64,000 nucleotides of DNA from Vibrio proteolyticus NBRC 13287 (GCF_000467125.1 NZ_BATJ01000002.1:1-64000); one strand, 5' to 3'. Positions 42,221 through 52,395 are shown, numbered from the stretch's first letter. Numbers and translations: made by a program. The notes: generated by a model not told the origin, from the letters alone.

Positions 42221-43135
42221 TTAGTCTTCGTGTTGTAACAGGTTTTTCAGGGCCGGCTCCAGACGGGAGTAACTGAACTGGAAGCCAAGCTCTGTCAGGC
42301 GTTTGGGCTTAGCGCGGACGCTATCAAATAACAACACTGAACTTTCGCCCATCGCCAGTTTCAGAGCCCACTTAGGTGTAAACAAGAGATGAGGTCGCCG
42401 CAGCGTTTTTGCCAGTGTGCCACTGAAGTGTCTATTGGTTACCGGATGAGGAGCGCAAAAGTTAAATGCACCATGCGCGTGCGTGGTTTCGAGCAGGTAG
42501 ACAATACCGCGCACCATATCGAGGATGTGAATCCAGGGCCAATATTGTTTACCGTTACCGATTGGGCCACCTAGCCCGAGCTTGTATGGCAGTAGCATTT
42601 TCGCCAGAGCGCCGCCGTCGTGACCAAGTACCAAACCGGTGCGCAATAAGCAGACTCGGGTGTCGTCGGAGCGGGCACGTTTGGCTATGGCTTCCCATTC
42701 GGCGCACACTTGATGGGGAAAACCGTTGTTGTGCACATGCAGACTCTCATCAAAAGGATGCTGTTGTTGGTCGCCATAATAACCTACCGCCGAGCCACTG
42801 ATGAAAACACCTGGTGGTTGTGTACTGGCATGCATCAGTTCGACCAGTTTTTCTGTCAGTGACCAGCGGCTCTGACAAATGCGCTTTTTTTGGGCACGGG
42901 TCCAGCGCTTGTCGGCAATCGGCTCACCAGCCAGATTGATGACCGCATCGAAGTCATTGAGATCATGAAAGTCATCCAGAGTGGTGATATAGCGAACATT
43001 ACCCAGATCAGCGTGCTTGATCAGGCGTTTGGTGTTGTCCACGTTTCTGGTCAGCAGAACGATCTGATGGGTGGCCAGATGTTTAAGCAGCTCTTTGCCG
43101 ATAAACCCTGAACCGCCAGTCAGTAATATTCTCAT
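42221..43135 (-). CDS. TIGR01777 family NAD(P)-binding epimerase-like protein
   Basis: A 304-residue extended-SDR protein with the N-terminal GGSGFIG dinucleotide motif and the family's SGSAVGYYGD block and DUF1731-type C-terminal domain (about 250-300; GESSVLLFDSVRAKPKRL in parts). E. coli YfcH is the reference member; substrate unknown. Faces the DUF1538 operon across a 261-base divergent region. Ends 48 bases before the SDR gene start. Confidence 0.86.
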   Translation of the reverse strand: MRILLTGGSGFIGKELLKHLATHQIVLLTRNVDNTKRLIKHADLGNVRYITTLDDFHDLNDFDAVINLAGEPIADKRWTRAQKKRICQSRWSLTEKLVELMHASTQPPGVFISGSAVGYYGDQQQHPFDESLHVHNNGFPHQVCAEWEAIAKRARSDDTRVCLLRTGLVLGHDGGALAKMLLPYKLGLGGPIGNGKQYWPWIHILDMVRGIVYLLETTHAHGAFNFCAPHPVTNRHFSGTLAKTLRRPHLLFTPKWALKLAMGESSVLLFDSVRAKPKRLTELGFQFSYSRLEPALKNLLQHED

Positions 43136-43396
43136 CCGTGTCTCCTCATTCCGGAAGTCATGTTGTGGGGGAACATCCGGTTTATACGAACTGATTCGTC
43201 AATCAGGCACTTTCAATTATAGCGACTTGTTGCTCGTGATGCTGCTAATCGCACAGTATGTTATGCATCAGGTTTTATTCAACTTCACGTTTTTTTACAT
43301 TTAGTTACGTTTCTGTCCAGGACGATAATTCCATCACACCGATCAGGCGCTTGGTTTGCCATCATAAAAACAACTGGACGGCATACCGGAGGACGA
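43136..43396. promoter_or_regulatory. Divergent promoter region before the DUF1538 operon
   Basis: 261 bases between two divergent genes. I see no strong palindrome or recognisable operator. GGAGGA at 43388-43393 is the ribosome-binding site for the GTG at 43397, at short spacing (3 bases). Confidence 0.4.
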
Positions 43397-44131
43397 GTGA
43401 GGGCATTGGGAGCATTGTTGCGGGCGTTGCTCAGCAGTCTTCGGGATTTGCTGCCGATCATCGTGGTGATCGGTTTTTTTCAATTGGTGGTTTTGCAGGA
43501 GCCTCTGCCACAAATGGGGGCGATTCTGTCGGGCTTGCTGCTGGTGGTACTCGGGCTGACGTTGTTTGTTTTTGGTTTGGAAATGGGGCTGTTTCCAATC
43601 GGAGAATCGATGGCAAAAGCGTTTGCGCGCAAAGGCAGCATCTTCTGGCTGATGACATTTGCATTTGGACTCGGGTTTAGTACCACAGTTGCGGAGCCTG
43701 CGCTGACCGCTGTTGCGGCGGAAGCGGCAGAAGTGGCTGCAGAAGGAGGGGTGATCACCAACAATCAGATGCAGCGTGAATCCTACGCCAATGGACTGAG
43801 ACTGACGGTGGCACTGTCGGTTGGTGTGGCGATTATGTTGGGGGTGTTACGGATCCTCAAAGGCTGGCCGATCCATTATGTGATCATTGCGGGTTATCTC
43901 GGCGTGATGGTGTTAACCAGTTTTGCGCCTAAATGGATCATTGGTGTGGCGTATGACTCGGGCGGAGTGACCACTTCCACCATCACGGTTCCTCTGGTGA
44001 CAGCGCTCGGCGTGGGGCTTGCCTCTTCGATAAAAGGTCGCAATCCCATGCTGGACGGGTTTGGTTTGATCGCGTTTGCATCTCTATTGCCAATGATGTT
44101 TGTCATGGTTTACGGAATGGTATTGTCATGA
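43397..44131 (+). CDS. DUF1538 membrane protein, copy A
   Basis: A 244-residue polytopic protein with about six to seven hydrophobic segments. Family motifs: [10 protein letters not shown] at 61-70, [15 protein letters not shown] at 93-107, [15 protein letters not shown] at 186-200 and [17 protein letters not shown] at 214-230. The glycine/serine/threonine-rich motifs with Glu or Asp look like re-entrant or ion-binding loops of a transporter; that is inference. GTG start with GGAGGA three bases upstream. Stop overlaps the start of copy B in ATGA. The DUF1538 family has no assigned function that I know. Confidence 0.85.
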   Translation: MRALGALLRALLSSLRDLLPIIVVIGFFQLVVLQEPLPQMGAILSGLLLVVLGLTLFVFGLEMGLFPIGESMAKAFARKGSIFWLMTFAFGLGFSTTVAEPALTAVAAEAAEVAAEGGVITNNQMQRESYANGLRLTVALSVGVAIMLGVLRILKGWPIHYVIIAGYLGVMVLTSFAPKWIIGVAYDSGGVTTSTITVPLVTALGVGLASSIKGRNPMLDGFGLIAFASLLPMMFVMVYGMVLS

Positions 44132-44922
44132 TGGCTCTGAGCGCGTTTTTGCACACGTTATGGGATACCATTCACGATGTTATTCCTATTACCACCCTGA
44201 TTTTTGGCTTCCAACTGGTGATTTTACGTAAACCAGTGACCAATCTTCCTAAAGTTTTGCTGGGCTTTGTGTATGTCATCATCGGTCTGTCTTTGTTTTT
44301 GCTTGGTCTGGAGATGGCGTTATTTCCGCTCGGGGAAACCATGGCGAGACAACTGACGGCACCGGACTTCCTGGCACAAGTGCGCGTCAGTGTCGGTGGG
44401 GTACTCGACTGGCTGGATTATTACTGGGTCTATCTGTTTGCATTTCTGATTGGGTTTAGTACGACGATTGCGGAGCCATCGTTGATCGCAGTCGCGATCA
44501 AAGCCAATCAGGTCTCAGGGGGGACCATCAGTGTAAACGGGTTGCGCATTGCGGTTGCGATTGGAGTAGCCGTCGGTATTGCACTGGGTAGCTACCGGAT
44601 TGTGGTCGGCGACCCGATCCATTACTACATCATCGCCGGATACCTGATAGTGGTGATTCAAACCTACTACGCTCCCAAAATGATCGTGCCCCTGGCTTAT
44701 GACTCCGGAGGCGTGACGACATCAACCGTGACTGTTCCGTTGGTGGCCGCACTCGGATTGGGGCTGGCATCGACGGTGCCAGGCCGGAACCCAATGATTG
44801 ATGGGTTTGGCTTGATCGCTTTTGCCAGCCTGTTTCCGATAATTTCAGTGATGGGCTACGCTCAGATTACACGCTGGCTCAACCGAGAAGCTTGCATTCA
44901 GGAGGATGAAGATGCGCTTTAA
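44128..44922 (+). CDS. DUF1538 membrane protein, copy B
   Basis: A 264-residue paralogue of copy A. The same motifs recur: [10 protein letters not shown] at 61-70, [15 protein letters not shown] at 109-123, [15 protein letters not shown] at 191-205, [17 protein letters not shown] near 219-235. It differs by an inserted segment around 80-105 ([12 protein letters not shown]). The two copies are most simply explained by an old tandem duplication, giving a heterodimeric transporter or channel. Overlaps copy A by 4 bases and the PII gene by 11 bases. Confidence 0.85.
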   Translation: MMALSAFLHTLWDTIHDVIPITTLIFGFQLVILRKPVTNLPKVLLGFVYVIIGLSLFLLGLEMALFPLGETMARQLTAPDFLAQVRVSVGGVLDWLDYYWVYLFAFLIGFSTTIAEPSLIAVAIKANQVSGGTISVNGLRIAVAIGVAVGIALGSYRIVVGDPIHYYIIAGYLIVVIQTYYAPKMIVPLAYDSGGVTTSTVTVPLVAALGLGLASTVPGRNPMIDGFGLIAFASLFPIISVMGYAQITRWLNREACIQEDEDAL

Positions 44923-45262
44923 ACTGATTCTGGCATTTGTGGAAGACAGTAAAACCGACAAAGTGCTGGATGCCGCCCGTGAGGCAGGGGCGACTGGGGC
45001 GACGGTGATCAACAATGCCCGCGGGCAGGGACTGAATCAGAAACGAACGTTTTTTGGTCTGACCCTCGAAGTACAGCGCGATGTGGTGTTGCTGGTGGTT
45101 GAAGAGCATCTGTCACGGCAGATCCTGGAAACCATCAGCGAGGTTGGGGAGTTTGATGAAGAGTCCGGTCAGGGGATCGCCGTTCAGATTGATATCGAGG
45201 ACGCGGTCGGGGTGGCTCATCAGGTGGAACGTCTGACGAAAGTGGTGGAGGATGAACTATGA
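44912..45262 (+). CDS. PII-like signalling protein
   Basis: A 116-residue ferredoxin-like protein of the PII superfamily: beta strand KLILAFVED, helix KTDKVLDAAREAGATGATV, GRG-type turn NNARGQG, then a shortened T-loop region (LNQKRTFFGL) and VVLLVVEEHL. There is no tyrosine at the uridylylation position, and the T-loop is much shorter than in GlnB/GlnK, so uridylylation is unlikely. It should bind a nucleotide and touch the membrane partners. ATG 44912 is preferred over 44906 because GGAGG (44901-44905) is then 6 bases away. Overlaps the next gene in ATGA. Confidence 0.85.
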   Translation: MRFKLILAFVEDSKTDKVLDAAREAGATGATVINNARGQGLNQKRTFFGLTLEVQRDVVLLVVEEHLSRQILETISEVGEFDEESGQGIAVQIDIEDAVGVAHQVERLTKVVEDEL

Positions 45263-45681
45263 AAAGTCATACGGTGATTCGAGTCAGAGATGTCATGGCC
45301 AACACTTATGTGATGATTGACGGTCTGACGACAGTACATGAAGGCATTGCCTTGGCGCGGCAGCACGAAGTGAAAGCCCTGGTGGTCAGTAAGCGCCATG
45401 ATGACGATGAATTCGGACTGGTGTTAATGAACGACATCGCGAAAAAGGTTCTGGCGCAAAATCGCTCCCCCAAGCGCACCAACATCTACGAGATCATGAC
45501 CAAGCCGGCCTTATCGGTTTCACCGGAGATGAACGTTAAATATTGTGCTCGGCTGTTTGAGCGTTTTGGGATCAGCCGTGCTCCGGTGATTGAGAATGGT
45601 CGCGTCATTGGTATGGTCAGTTACAACAACATTGTGATTAATGGCATGGCATTGGATGACGAAGAAAGCCAAACGGCGTAG
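45259..45681 (+). CDS. Stand-alone CBS-pair protein
   Basis: A 140-residue soluble protein made of two CBS motifs (about 9-65 and 74-130): VRDVMANTYVMIDGLTTVHEG starts the first, IYEIMTKPALSVSPEMNV the second, with VIENGRVIGMVSYNNIV at the end. CBS pairs bind adenosine nucleotides. With the PII-like protein it would give the DUF1538 pair two nucleotide sensors. Overlaps the PII gene by 4 bases; yfcE follows after 32 bases with its own ribosome-binding site. Confidence 0.88.
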   Translation: MKSHTVIRVRDVMANTYVMIDGLTTVHEGIALARQHEVKALVVSKRHDDDEFGLVLMNDIAKKVLAQNRSPKRTNIYEIMTKPALSVSPEMNVKYCARLFERFGISRAPVIENGRVIGMVSYNNIVINGMALDDEESQTA

Positions 45682-45713
45682 AATTTCCTTATAAACAGTA
45701 AGGAGGTGACGTT

Positions 45714-46259
45714 GTGAAACTCTTTTTCGCATCCGATTTACATGGGGATTTGGCTGCAACAGAACGCACGTTAGCGCAATATCAGCGTTTGGGGTGTGAT
45801 GGATTGATCCTGTTGGGTGATATGCTCAACCACGGGCCGAGAAACCCGATCCCGGAGCATTATCAGCCGAGCGCCGTGGCTGAGGCTCTCAACCAGTACG
45901 CATCCGAGATTATTGCGGTTCGGGGCAATTGTGACAGTGAGGTCGATCAGATGTTGCTGCAGTTTCCGATGATGGCCGATTATGCGTGGGTGATGTTGCC
46001 TTCCGGTCAGCGTCTGTTTCTGACTCACGGTCATTTGTACAATGCTGAAAAACGCCCGCCGCTGCGCGATGGTGATGTTATTGTGCATGGACACACCCAT
46101 GTTCCGGTTGCAGAGCGCAACCAACAACAGTTTATTTTCAATCCGGGGTCAGTCACGTTCCCGCGTAACGGTTTACCACCCAGTTATGGTCTTTATCATC
46201 AAGGCCGATTCGAAGTGCGCAGTTTTGACGAGCAGGTTATGGTGCACACTCCGTTGTAA
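45714..46259 (+). CDS. yfcE: Metallophosphodiesterase YfcE
   Basis: A 181-residue calcineurin-like phosphoesterase. Metal ligands: D8 and H10 (ASDLHGD), D36 (LLGDMLNHGPRN), N72 (RGNCD), H105 (THGH), H125 and H127 (HGHTH). The E. coli homologue hydrolyses phosphodiesters with manganese; the natural substrate is unknown. GTG start with AGGAGG seven bases upstream. It may be cotranscribed with the DUF1538 operon. Confidence 0.93.
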   Translation: MKLFFASDLHGDLAATERTLAQYQRLGCDGLILLGDMLNHGPRNPIPEHYQPSAVAEALNQYASEIIAVRGNCDSEVDQMLLQFPMMADYAWVMLPSGQRLFLTHGHLYNAEKRPPLRDGDVIVHGHTHVPVAERNQQQFIFNPGSVTFPRNGLPPSYGLYHQGRFEVRSFDEQVMVHTPL

Positions 46260-46268
46260 ACCCAAACC

Positions 46269-46297
46269 GGCAGGGCTGCGTCTTGGCTGCCCTGTTT
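46269..46297. terminator. Terminator-like hairpin between yfcE and the Rdx gene
   Basis: cagggc/gccctg (46271-46276, 46289-46294) with a 12-base loop, then TTTATTT on the plus strand. Weak but well placed between converging genes. Confidence 0.5.
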
Positions 46298-46574
46298 ATT
46301 TAGAATCGGAGTGACCTAAATTGCGCTCCGGGGCGATGATATCGCGAACCCGTTGTTTGAGTTGTTTTGCTTCCGGAAAGCCCCCTTCTGCTTTGCGCTC
46401 CCATATCCGCTGACCATTACAGAACACTTCAAATCGTCCGCCCGTATCGGGATGCAATGCAACCTGTTCAGTTTCTTCGCTGAAGGTGTGGAGTAATTCT
46501 TGAGCCAGCCAGGCAGAACGAAGCATCCAATTGCATTGGCGGCAGTAGTAAATATCAATACGTGCTTTTTCCAT
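46296..46574 (-). CDS. SelT/SelW/SelH (Rdx) family thioredoxin-like protein
   Basis: A 92-residue protein with the Rdx CxxC at C11 and C14 (YYCRQCNW) in the first loop, followed by helix LRSAWLAQELLHTF and GGRFEVFCNGQRIWERKAEGGFPEAKQLKQRVRD (read in parts). In some bacteria and in animals the second cysteine is selenocysteine; here it is an ordinary cysteine codon, so no recoding is needed. Redox role inferred, partner unknown. Confidence 0.9.
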   Translation of the reverse strand: MEKARIDIYYCRQCNWMLRSAWLAQELLHTFSEETEQVALHPDTGGRFEVFCNGQRIWERKAEGGFPEAKQLKQRVRDIIAPERNLGHSDSK

Positions 46575-46685
46575 CTGTCCCTCTTTGGAGTGTATTGCTC
46601 AGGATCGAGTTAGGAAAAACATCATGCGGGGGCGGGCTCGTTGGGTCAAGTGGCCGCTTGGGCAGGTCGGTTTTTACAGCGAACT

Positions 46686-46708
46686 AAAAGGGGCATGAAA
46701 ATGCCCCT
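46686..46708 (-). terminator. Terminator after toxS
   Basis: Perfect 8-bp stem aggggcat/atgcccct, loop gaaa, minus-strand tail CTTTTAG. Confidence 0.82.
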
Positions 46709-46721
46709 AATCGTATGTGGT

Positions 46722-47237
46722 TTAGTTGGTAAACAAGACCGTTGAGCCGTGGCTTAGGCTAGTTAGCAACAGCGATTTCTCGTTGATCACGTCGATACGA
46801 CGGCTTTGTTGCGCGTCCATCTTAAAGATCTGAGTGATGAGCTCCAACTGCTCCTGAGTGAAATCTTTTGAGTCGGCAGACGAAATGTCTTTGAACTCGG
46901 TCGGTGTGATCAGCAGATAATTATCGCTAATGTTCCACTCACCCGTTTCCGAAATATTGATCACACTCTGATTTGCGGTGTTTTCAGCAAACAGACGTAC
47001 TGATGAGATGCGAATATACGTGCCATTTGGCAGATACTTTACATTCGAGTCCACTGCGACTTTACGCAGCGGCCCTACTGAACTTTCTGGAATCTTGTCG
47101 GTGATCACGGTGACCATCTTCGATTGCCACTCTTTGGCGGTCAGTACCTGCTCCACTTTCAGATCGCTGCCCCAATAGAGCCAGCCGCTGAAAGCCGCGG
47201 ATAACGCCAGAATTAATACTGCAATTTTTTCGTTCAT
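46722..47237 (-). CDS. toxS: ToxS, periplasmic partner of ToxR
   Basis: A 171-residue inner-membrane protein: short cytoplasmic tip, TM about 5-22, then a periplasmic beta-rich domain with GSDLKVEQVLTAKEWQSKM (in parts), which stabilises the periplasmic part of ToxR and, with it, binds bile. Twelve bases after toxR in the same operon. Confidence 0.96.
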   Translation of the reverse strand: MNEKIAVLILALSAAFSGWLYWGSDLKVEQVLTAKEWQSKMVTVITDKIPESSVGPLRKVAVDSNVKYLPNGTYIRISSVRLFAENTANQSVINISETGEWNISDNYLLITPTEFKDISSADSKDFTQEQLELITQIFKMDAQQSRRIDVINEKSLLLTSLSHGSTVLFTN

Positions 47238-47249
47238 TCTTCTCGGCCC

Positions 47250-48110
47250 TTATTTACACACTTTTCCCAGGTCTTCCTGCTCGGCAAATATGCGCACAGT
47301 GATGTTTTCACCGGATTGAGCGATGGAATGAATGTAATTGAGGATGAGCTGATTGTTCTGCCCACCGGTCGCGATGATTTGATCGGGCTTGCTGCGATCA
47401 GCGTGAGATTCATTGTATTTTCTCACACATTGTTCGATGGATGGCAGCCAGCGCGACAGGTCCGGGTGATTGATTGGGGTCATCACCGGGACGTTGTCAT
47501 AAATTGCCAGTTCACGGAATTTCGACTCAGACGGGTTGGTAAATAGCACCACACACAATGGCAGTAAGATAGCCACTAATAACAGGATCTTGGTCAGCAT
47601 GCTGGTTTTTGCCCGGCGTACCGGGGTTGATGTTGGCGTCACAGACGGCTGCGGTTCAGTCACGCTTTCGCTCTCTGCGGATGGGGGGAGACCATCGGCG
47701 GAAACGATTGCGCTCTCTTCCGTGTCAATCTCGTCCTGGCCGGTATTTTCCTGACCCGATAGCGGGGCAGAGCGCTCAACGTTACAAATCAACTGATAAC
47801 CACGTTTGGGGACGGTTTTCACAAACTGGGGGGATTTTGTGGAATCTTTCAACATTTTGCGTAATGTTGAAATGGCCTGGGTCAGGCTAGAGTCATCCAC
47901 TTCAAAACCTTGATCACGCCAGACGAACTCGTGCAGATCATTGCGCGAGACAACCTCGTTAGGGCGCTCAGACAGCATCAGCAGGATACGACTTTCGTTG
48001 CTGCCGAGTCTGACAACCTCATTGTCATTTGACTGATCGACCAGTGAGTTACTATTGGGGTCAAAAGTAAATCGGTTAGCTAAGATAAACTTTGTGCCTA
48101 TGTTACTCAT
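47250..48110 (-). CDS. toxR: ToxR, membrane-bound transcription regulator
   Basis: A 286-residue one-component regulator of porins and bile resistance in vibrios. N-terminal OmpR-type winged helix (about 6-112) with LSERPNEVVSRNDLHEFVW and SLTQAISTLRKML (read in parts); variable Pro/Ser/Glu-rich linker (113-170); TM at about 173-191; periplasmic domain with the conserved cysteine pair C228 and C285. A third cysteine, C186, lies in the TM. Divergent from htpG as in V. cholerae. Confidence 0.97.
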   Translation of the reverse strand: MSNIGTKFILANRFTFDPNSNSLVDQSNDNEVVRLGSNESRILLMLSERPNEVVSRNDLHEFVWRDQGFEVDDSSLTQAISTLRKMLKDSTKSPQFVKTVPKRGYQLICNVERSAPLSGQENTGQDEIDTEESAIVSADGLPPSAESESVTEPQPSVTPTSTPVRRAKTSMLTKILLLVAILLPLCVVLFTNPSESKFRELAIYDNVPVMTPINHPDLSRWLPSIEQCVRKYNESHADRSKPDQIIATGGQNNQLILNYIHSIAQSGENITVRIFAEQEDLGKVCK

Positions 48111-48268
48111 TTAGCTCTTCTTATAATTGGACTGTTTGGTCAGTTTAATTCCGGAATCGGCTCTCTAAAATAGCAAACTGGAACAGGGGAATTTAGATAA
48201 ATTGATAACTTGCCGCCCAAGGATAACTCAAAACAAATCAAAAAAAATATTGTTTTTATGGTTTTTGA

Positions 48269-48296
48269 CCTTGAATTTACATTTGTCATCCTCATG
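48269..48296 (+). promoter_or_regulatory. Heat-shock (sigma-32 type) promoter of htpG
   Basis: CTTGAA at 48269-48274, 14-base spacer, CCTCATGT at 48289-48296. This matches the E. coli sigma-32 consensus CTTGAAA, 13-17 bases, CCCCATNT with one mismatch in the -10 block. It lies 74 bases before the htpG start. In V. cholerae htpG transcription under heat shock is reported to interfere with divergent toxR. Confidence 0.82.
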
Positions 48297-48369
48297 TTAA
48301 ATAGCAAATATCAATAGTCTCCGACGGCCATTCCGCCGGAGATCCGGTCCAAGATGTCATGGAGTTAAC

Positions 48370-50277
48370 ATGAGCGAAACAGCTACACAGAACAAAGAAA
48401 CTCGTGGTTTCCAGTCTGAAGTAAAACAGCTACTTCACTTGATGATTCATTCGCTTTATTCAAACAAAGAGATTTTCCTGCGTGAACTGATCTCGAACGC
48501 ATCCGATGCGTCAGACAAATTACGTTTCCAGGCTCTTTCTGATCCGGATTTGTATCAGGGTGATGCTGACCTGGGCGTCAAGCTGTCGTTTGATCAGGAC
48601 AACAACACATTGACCATTTCCGACAACGGTATTGGTATGAGCCGCGAAGATGTGATTGAGCATCTGGGTACCATTGCCAAATCCGGAACCGCGGAATTCT
48701 TCTCCAAACTGTCGCAAGAGCAGAGTAAAGATTCTCAACTTATCGGCCAGTTTGGTGTCGGCTTTTACTCGGCATTTATTGTGGCTGATGCGGTGACGGT
48801 ACGCACTCGCGCGGCTGACCAGCCGGCTGATCAGGCGGTGCAGTGGTATTCGCAAGGCGAAGGTGAGTACACCATCGAAACCATCAGCAAAGAGAGTCGT
48901 GGTACGGACATCATTCTTCACATGCGCGAAGACGGCAAAGAGTTTTTGAACGAATGGCGTTTGCGTGAGGTGATTGGTAAATATTCTGATCACATCGGTA
49001 TTCCAGTGTCGATTCAGACCCAAGTCCGTGATGAAGAAGGCAACGAAACAGGGGAAACCAAGTGGGAGCAGATCAACAAAGCTCAGGCTCTGTGGACGCG
49101 TAACAAGTCAGACATCAGTGATGACGAGTACAACGAATTCTACAAGCACGTGTCCCACGATTTTGCGGACCCACTGCTTTGGAGCCACAACCGTGTCGAA
49201 GGCAAAAACGACTACACCAGCCTGTTGTATATCCCGGCCAAAGCGCCTTGGGATATGTTCAACCGTGACCACAAATCTGGTCTGAAGTTGTACGTCCAGC
49301 GTGTCTTTATCATGGACGACGCTGAGCAGTTCATGCCGTCATATCTGCGTTTCGTACGAGGTCTGATTGATTCCAATGACCTGCCGCTGAACGTCTCGCG
49401 TGAAATTCTGCAAGACAACAAAGTGACACAGTCTTTGCGAAATGCCTGTACCAAACGGGTGCTGACCATGTTGGAACGTCTGGCGAAAAACGACGCGGAT
49501 AAGTATCAGAGTTTCTGGAAAGAGTTCGGTCTGGTAATGAAAGAAGGCCCGGCGGAAGACTTTAGCAACAAAGAAAAGATTGCCGCTCTGCTGCGCTTTG
49601 CGTCGACAGAGGTGGACTCGGATGAGCAGTCGGTGGATCTGGCCTCGTATGTTGAGCGAATGAAAGAAGGTCAGGACAAGATCTATTACCTGACGGCGGA
49701 CAGCTACGCTGCGGCGAAGAGCAGCCCACACCTGGAGCAGTTCAAAGCCAAAGGCATTGAAGTTGTTCTGATGTACGATCGCATCGATGAGTGGCTGATG
49801 AACTACCTGACCGAATTTGATGGCAAATCTTTCCAGTCAATCACCAAAGCCGGCTTAGATCTGAGCCAGTTTGAGGACGACGCGGAAAAAGAGAAGCGCA
49901 AAGAGACGGAAGAAGAGTTCAAGTCGGTGGTGGAACGCACCAAAACTTACCTGGGTGAACGAGTAAAAGAAGTGCGCACCACCTTCAAGCTGGCGTCGAC
50001 GCCGGCGGTAGTGGTGACCGATGATTTTGAAATGGGGACCCAGATGGCGAAATTGCTGGCGGCCGCCGGACAAGCGGTGCCAGATGTGAAGTACATTTTC
50101 GAGATCAACCCGGATCACCCGCTGGTCAAGCGCATGGCGGATGAAGCAGACGAAGCAGCATTTGGTCGCTGGGTTGAAGTACTGTTGGGGCAGGCGATGC
50201 TGGCCGAACGTGGGGCAATGGAAGATCCGTCTCAGTTCCTTGGCGCGATTAACAGCCTTTTGACTAAGGTGGAATAA
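48370..50277 (+). CDS. htpG: Chaperone HtpG (Hsp90)
   Basis: A 635-residue dimeric Hsp90. N-terminal GHKL ATPase domain with [29 protein letters not shown] and GQFGVGFYS; middle client domain with [12 protein letters not shown]-terminal dimerisation domain. Full length. ATG 48370 follows GGAG. Single gene with its own terminator and a sigma-32 promoter. Confidence 0.98.
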   Translation: MSETATQNKETRGFQSEVKQLLHLMIHSLYSNKEIFLRELISNASDASDKLRFQALSDPDLYQGDADLGVKLSFDQDNNTLTISDNGIGMSREDVIEHLGTIAKSGTAEFFSKLSQEQSKDSQLIGQFGVGFYSAFIVADAVTVRTRAADQPADQAVQWYSQGEGEYTIETISKESRGTDIILHMREDGKEFLNEWRLREVIGKYSDHIGIPVSIQTQVRDEEGNETGETKWEQINKAQALWTRNKSDISDDEYNEFYKHVSHDFADPLLWSHNRVEGKNDYTSLLYIPAKAPWDMFNRDHKSGLKLYVQRVFIMDDAEQFMPSYLRFVRGLIDSNDLPLNVSREILQDNKVTQSLRNACTKRVLTMLERLAKNDADKYQSFWKEFGLVMKEGPAEDFSNKEKIAALLRFASTEVDSDEQSVDLASYVERMKEGQDKIYYLTADSYAAAKSSPHLEQFKAKGIEVVLMYDRIDEWLMNYLTEFDGKSFQSITKAGLDLSQFEDDAEKEKRKETEEEFKSVVERTKTYLGERVKEVRTTFKLASTPAVVVTDDFEMGTQMAKLLAAAGQAVPDVKYIFEINPDHPLVKRMADEADEAAFGRWVEVLLGQAMLAERGAMEDPSQFLGAINSLLTKVE

Positions 50278-50291
50278 TCGCATTGCACGGT

Positions 50292-50318
50292 AAAAAGCTC
50301 GCTTCTGGCGAGCTTTTT
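50292..50318 (+). terminator. Terminator after htpG
   Basis: Perfect 11-bp stem aaaaagctcgc/gcgagcttttt with loop ttctg, then GTTTC. Confidence 0.93.
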
Positions 50319-50504
50319 GTTTCATGCAGGCAGTACAAAGGCTGAAAAAGGTTAACTGTTTCATTTTCTGCAGTGAAAAACCGTTCAGTTTGCATTCTTT
50401 AGTCGTAAACCCGGCCTCGGGAGTCATTTTTATGGTAGAATCCGGGGCTTGAATGTCATAACTAAGGCGTGTATTTTGCTTGCCTGTTTATGATTATTAT
50501 TACC

Positions 50505-50555
50505 TTATACCGAAACTTACCGTAGCGTAGGGCGAGATTGTGAGCTTCGGTATAA
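50505..50555 (+). repeat. Inverted repeat in the adk leader
   Basis: Perfect 10-bp arms ttataccgaa (50505-50514) and ttcggtataa (50546-50555) separated by 31 bases, ending 25 bases before the adk ATG. TAGAAT at about 50433-50438 is a possible -10 element, which would place the repeat in the 5' leader. A stem this wide could present or mask a regulatory loop. Confidence 0.65.
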
Positions 50556-50568
50556 ACATCATTTCTAA

Positions 50569-51225
<657 letters not shown>

Positions 51226-51260
51226 TTGGCTATCGGCTGGTAATTCAGATTTGGTATAGT

Positions 51261-51289
51261 AAAGCGACCCGTAATGGGTCGCTTTTTTT
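51261..51289 (+). terminator. Terminator after adk
   Basis: Stem aaagcgaccc/gggtcgcttt (51261-51270, 51276-51285), loop gtaat, then TTTT. Confidence 0.93.
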
Positions 51290-51353
51290 ATGAACCCTTG
51301 CCTTGTGCTGTACGTACATCTTAGGTTCTTTCACGTATAAGCTTTTGGTGTCT

Positions 51354-52319
51354 ATGAAGAATTACAAAAAACTGGGCGTGTTGCTGGTCAATCTGGGGAC
51401 GCCTGATGAACCGACTGCTCCGGCAGTGAAACGTTTTCTGAGCCAGTTTCTCCATGATCATCGGGTGGTCGATCTGACTCGTTGGCTGTGGTGTCCGTTA
51501 TTGCATGGTGTGATCTTACCTGTTCGGGCGCCGAAGGTCGCCAAACTGTATCAGAGTGTCTGGATGGATGAAGGCTCTCCGTTGTTGGTCTTTTCCAAGC
51601 GTCAGGCTCAAAAACTGCAAGCACGACTGAACCGGCCAGTTGAAATTGGTATGACGTATGGGAATCCGAGTCTGCAAACTGGGGTGGAAGAGTTGATGGC
51701 GCAAGGGGTAGAACACATCCTTGTGTTGCCTTTGTATCCACAATATTCCGGTACTACGACAGCCGCAGTGTCTGATGGCTTGACGAAAGCGTTTAAAACA
51801 ATGGCGGTGATCCCGGGCTATACATTGCTTCGCGATTATTACAACCATCCACTGTATATCAAAGCACTGGCGGCTAAAGTGCGCGCGTCCTGGCAACAAA
51901 ACGGTCAAGGCGAGTTTTTGCTCTGCTCTTATCATGGCATCCCTAAGCGTTTTGCTGACAACGGCGATGTCTACCCACAACATTGCCAAGAGACAACTCG
52001 TTTACTGGGTGAAGAGCTGGGTTTGCCTGCTGACAAGATTGGTACCAGTTATCAGTCACGTTTTGGCCGCGAAGAGTGGCTCCAGCCTTATACGGATAAA
52101 ACACTGGAAGCGTTGCCGTCTAAAGGTGTGCGCAATCTCGACATCATCAGTCCGGCATTTTCGGTCGACTGTCTGGAGACATTGGAAGAAATTTCCGAGC
52201 AGTGTCTGGAGATATTTCAACACGCAGGCGGGGAGCGTTTTACCTACATTGAGTGTTTGAACGACTCAGAACCACACATTGAGATGATGGAAACGCTGCT
52301 GGATCCTCATCTGTGTTGA
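51354..52319 (+). CDS. hemH: Ferrochelatase
   Basis: A 321-residue enzyme inserting Fe2+ into protoporphyrin IX, the last step of haem synthesis. [13 protein letters not shown] at the N terminus and the catalytic histidine segment [10 protein letters not shown] near residue 195; Glu in [15 protein letters not shown]. Start 51354 ([11 protein letters not shown]) fits the family; an upstream in-frame start at 51303 is rejected. The ribosome-binding site is weak. Confidence 0.96.
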   Translation: MKNYKKLGVLLVNLGTPDEPTAPAVKRFLSQFLHDHRVVDLTRWLWCPLLHGVILPVRAPKVAKLYQSVWMDEGSPLLVFSKRQAQKLQARLNRPVEIGMTYGNPSLQTGVEELMAQGVEHILVLPLYPQYSGTTTAAVSDGLTKAFKTMAVIPGYTLLRDYYNHPLYIKALAAKVRASWQQNGQGEFLLCSYHGIPKRFADNGDVYPQHCQETTRLLGEELGLPADKIGTSYQSRFGREEWLQPYTDKTLEALPSKGVRNLDIISPAFSVDCLETLEEISEQCLEIFQHAGGERFTYIECLNDSEPHIEMMETLLDPHLC

Positions 52320-52350
52320 GCGCCACAGGCATCAGTGCGTCAAATATAAC

Positions 52351-52377
52351 AAACCCCGGCACTGGCCGGGGTTTTTT
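52351..52377. terminator. Terminator between hemH and the peptide transporter
   Basis: Stem aaaccccggc/gccggggttt (52351-52360, 52365-52374), loop actg, then TTT on the plus strand. Confidence 0.9.
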
Positions 52378-52395
52378 GATGACTTAAATGTCCGA

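Noticed and set aside
49855..50427. 190-residue ORF antisense to the end of htpG
   Set aside because: Overlaps htpG and its terminator; composition typical of a shadow frame.
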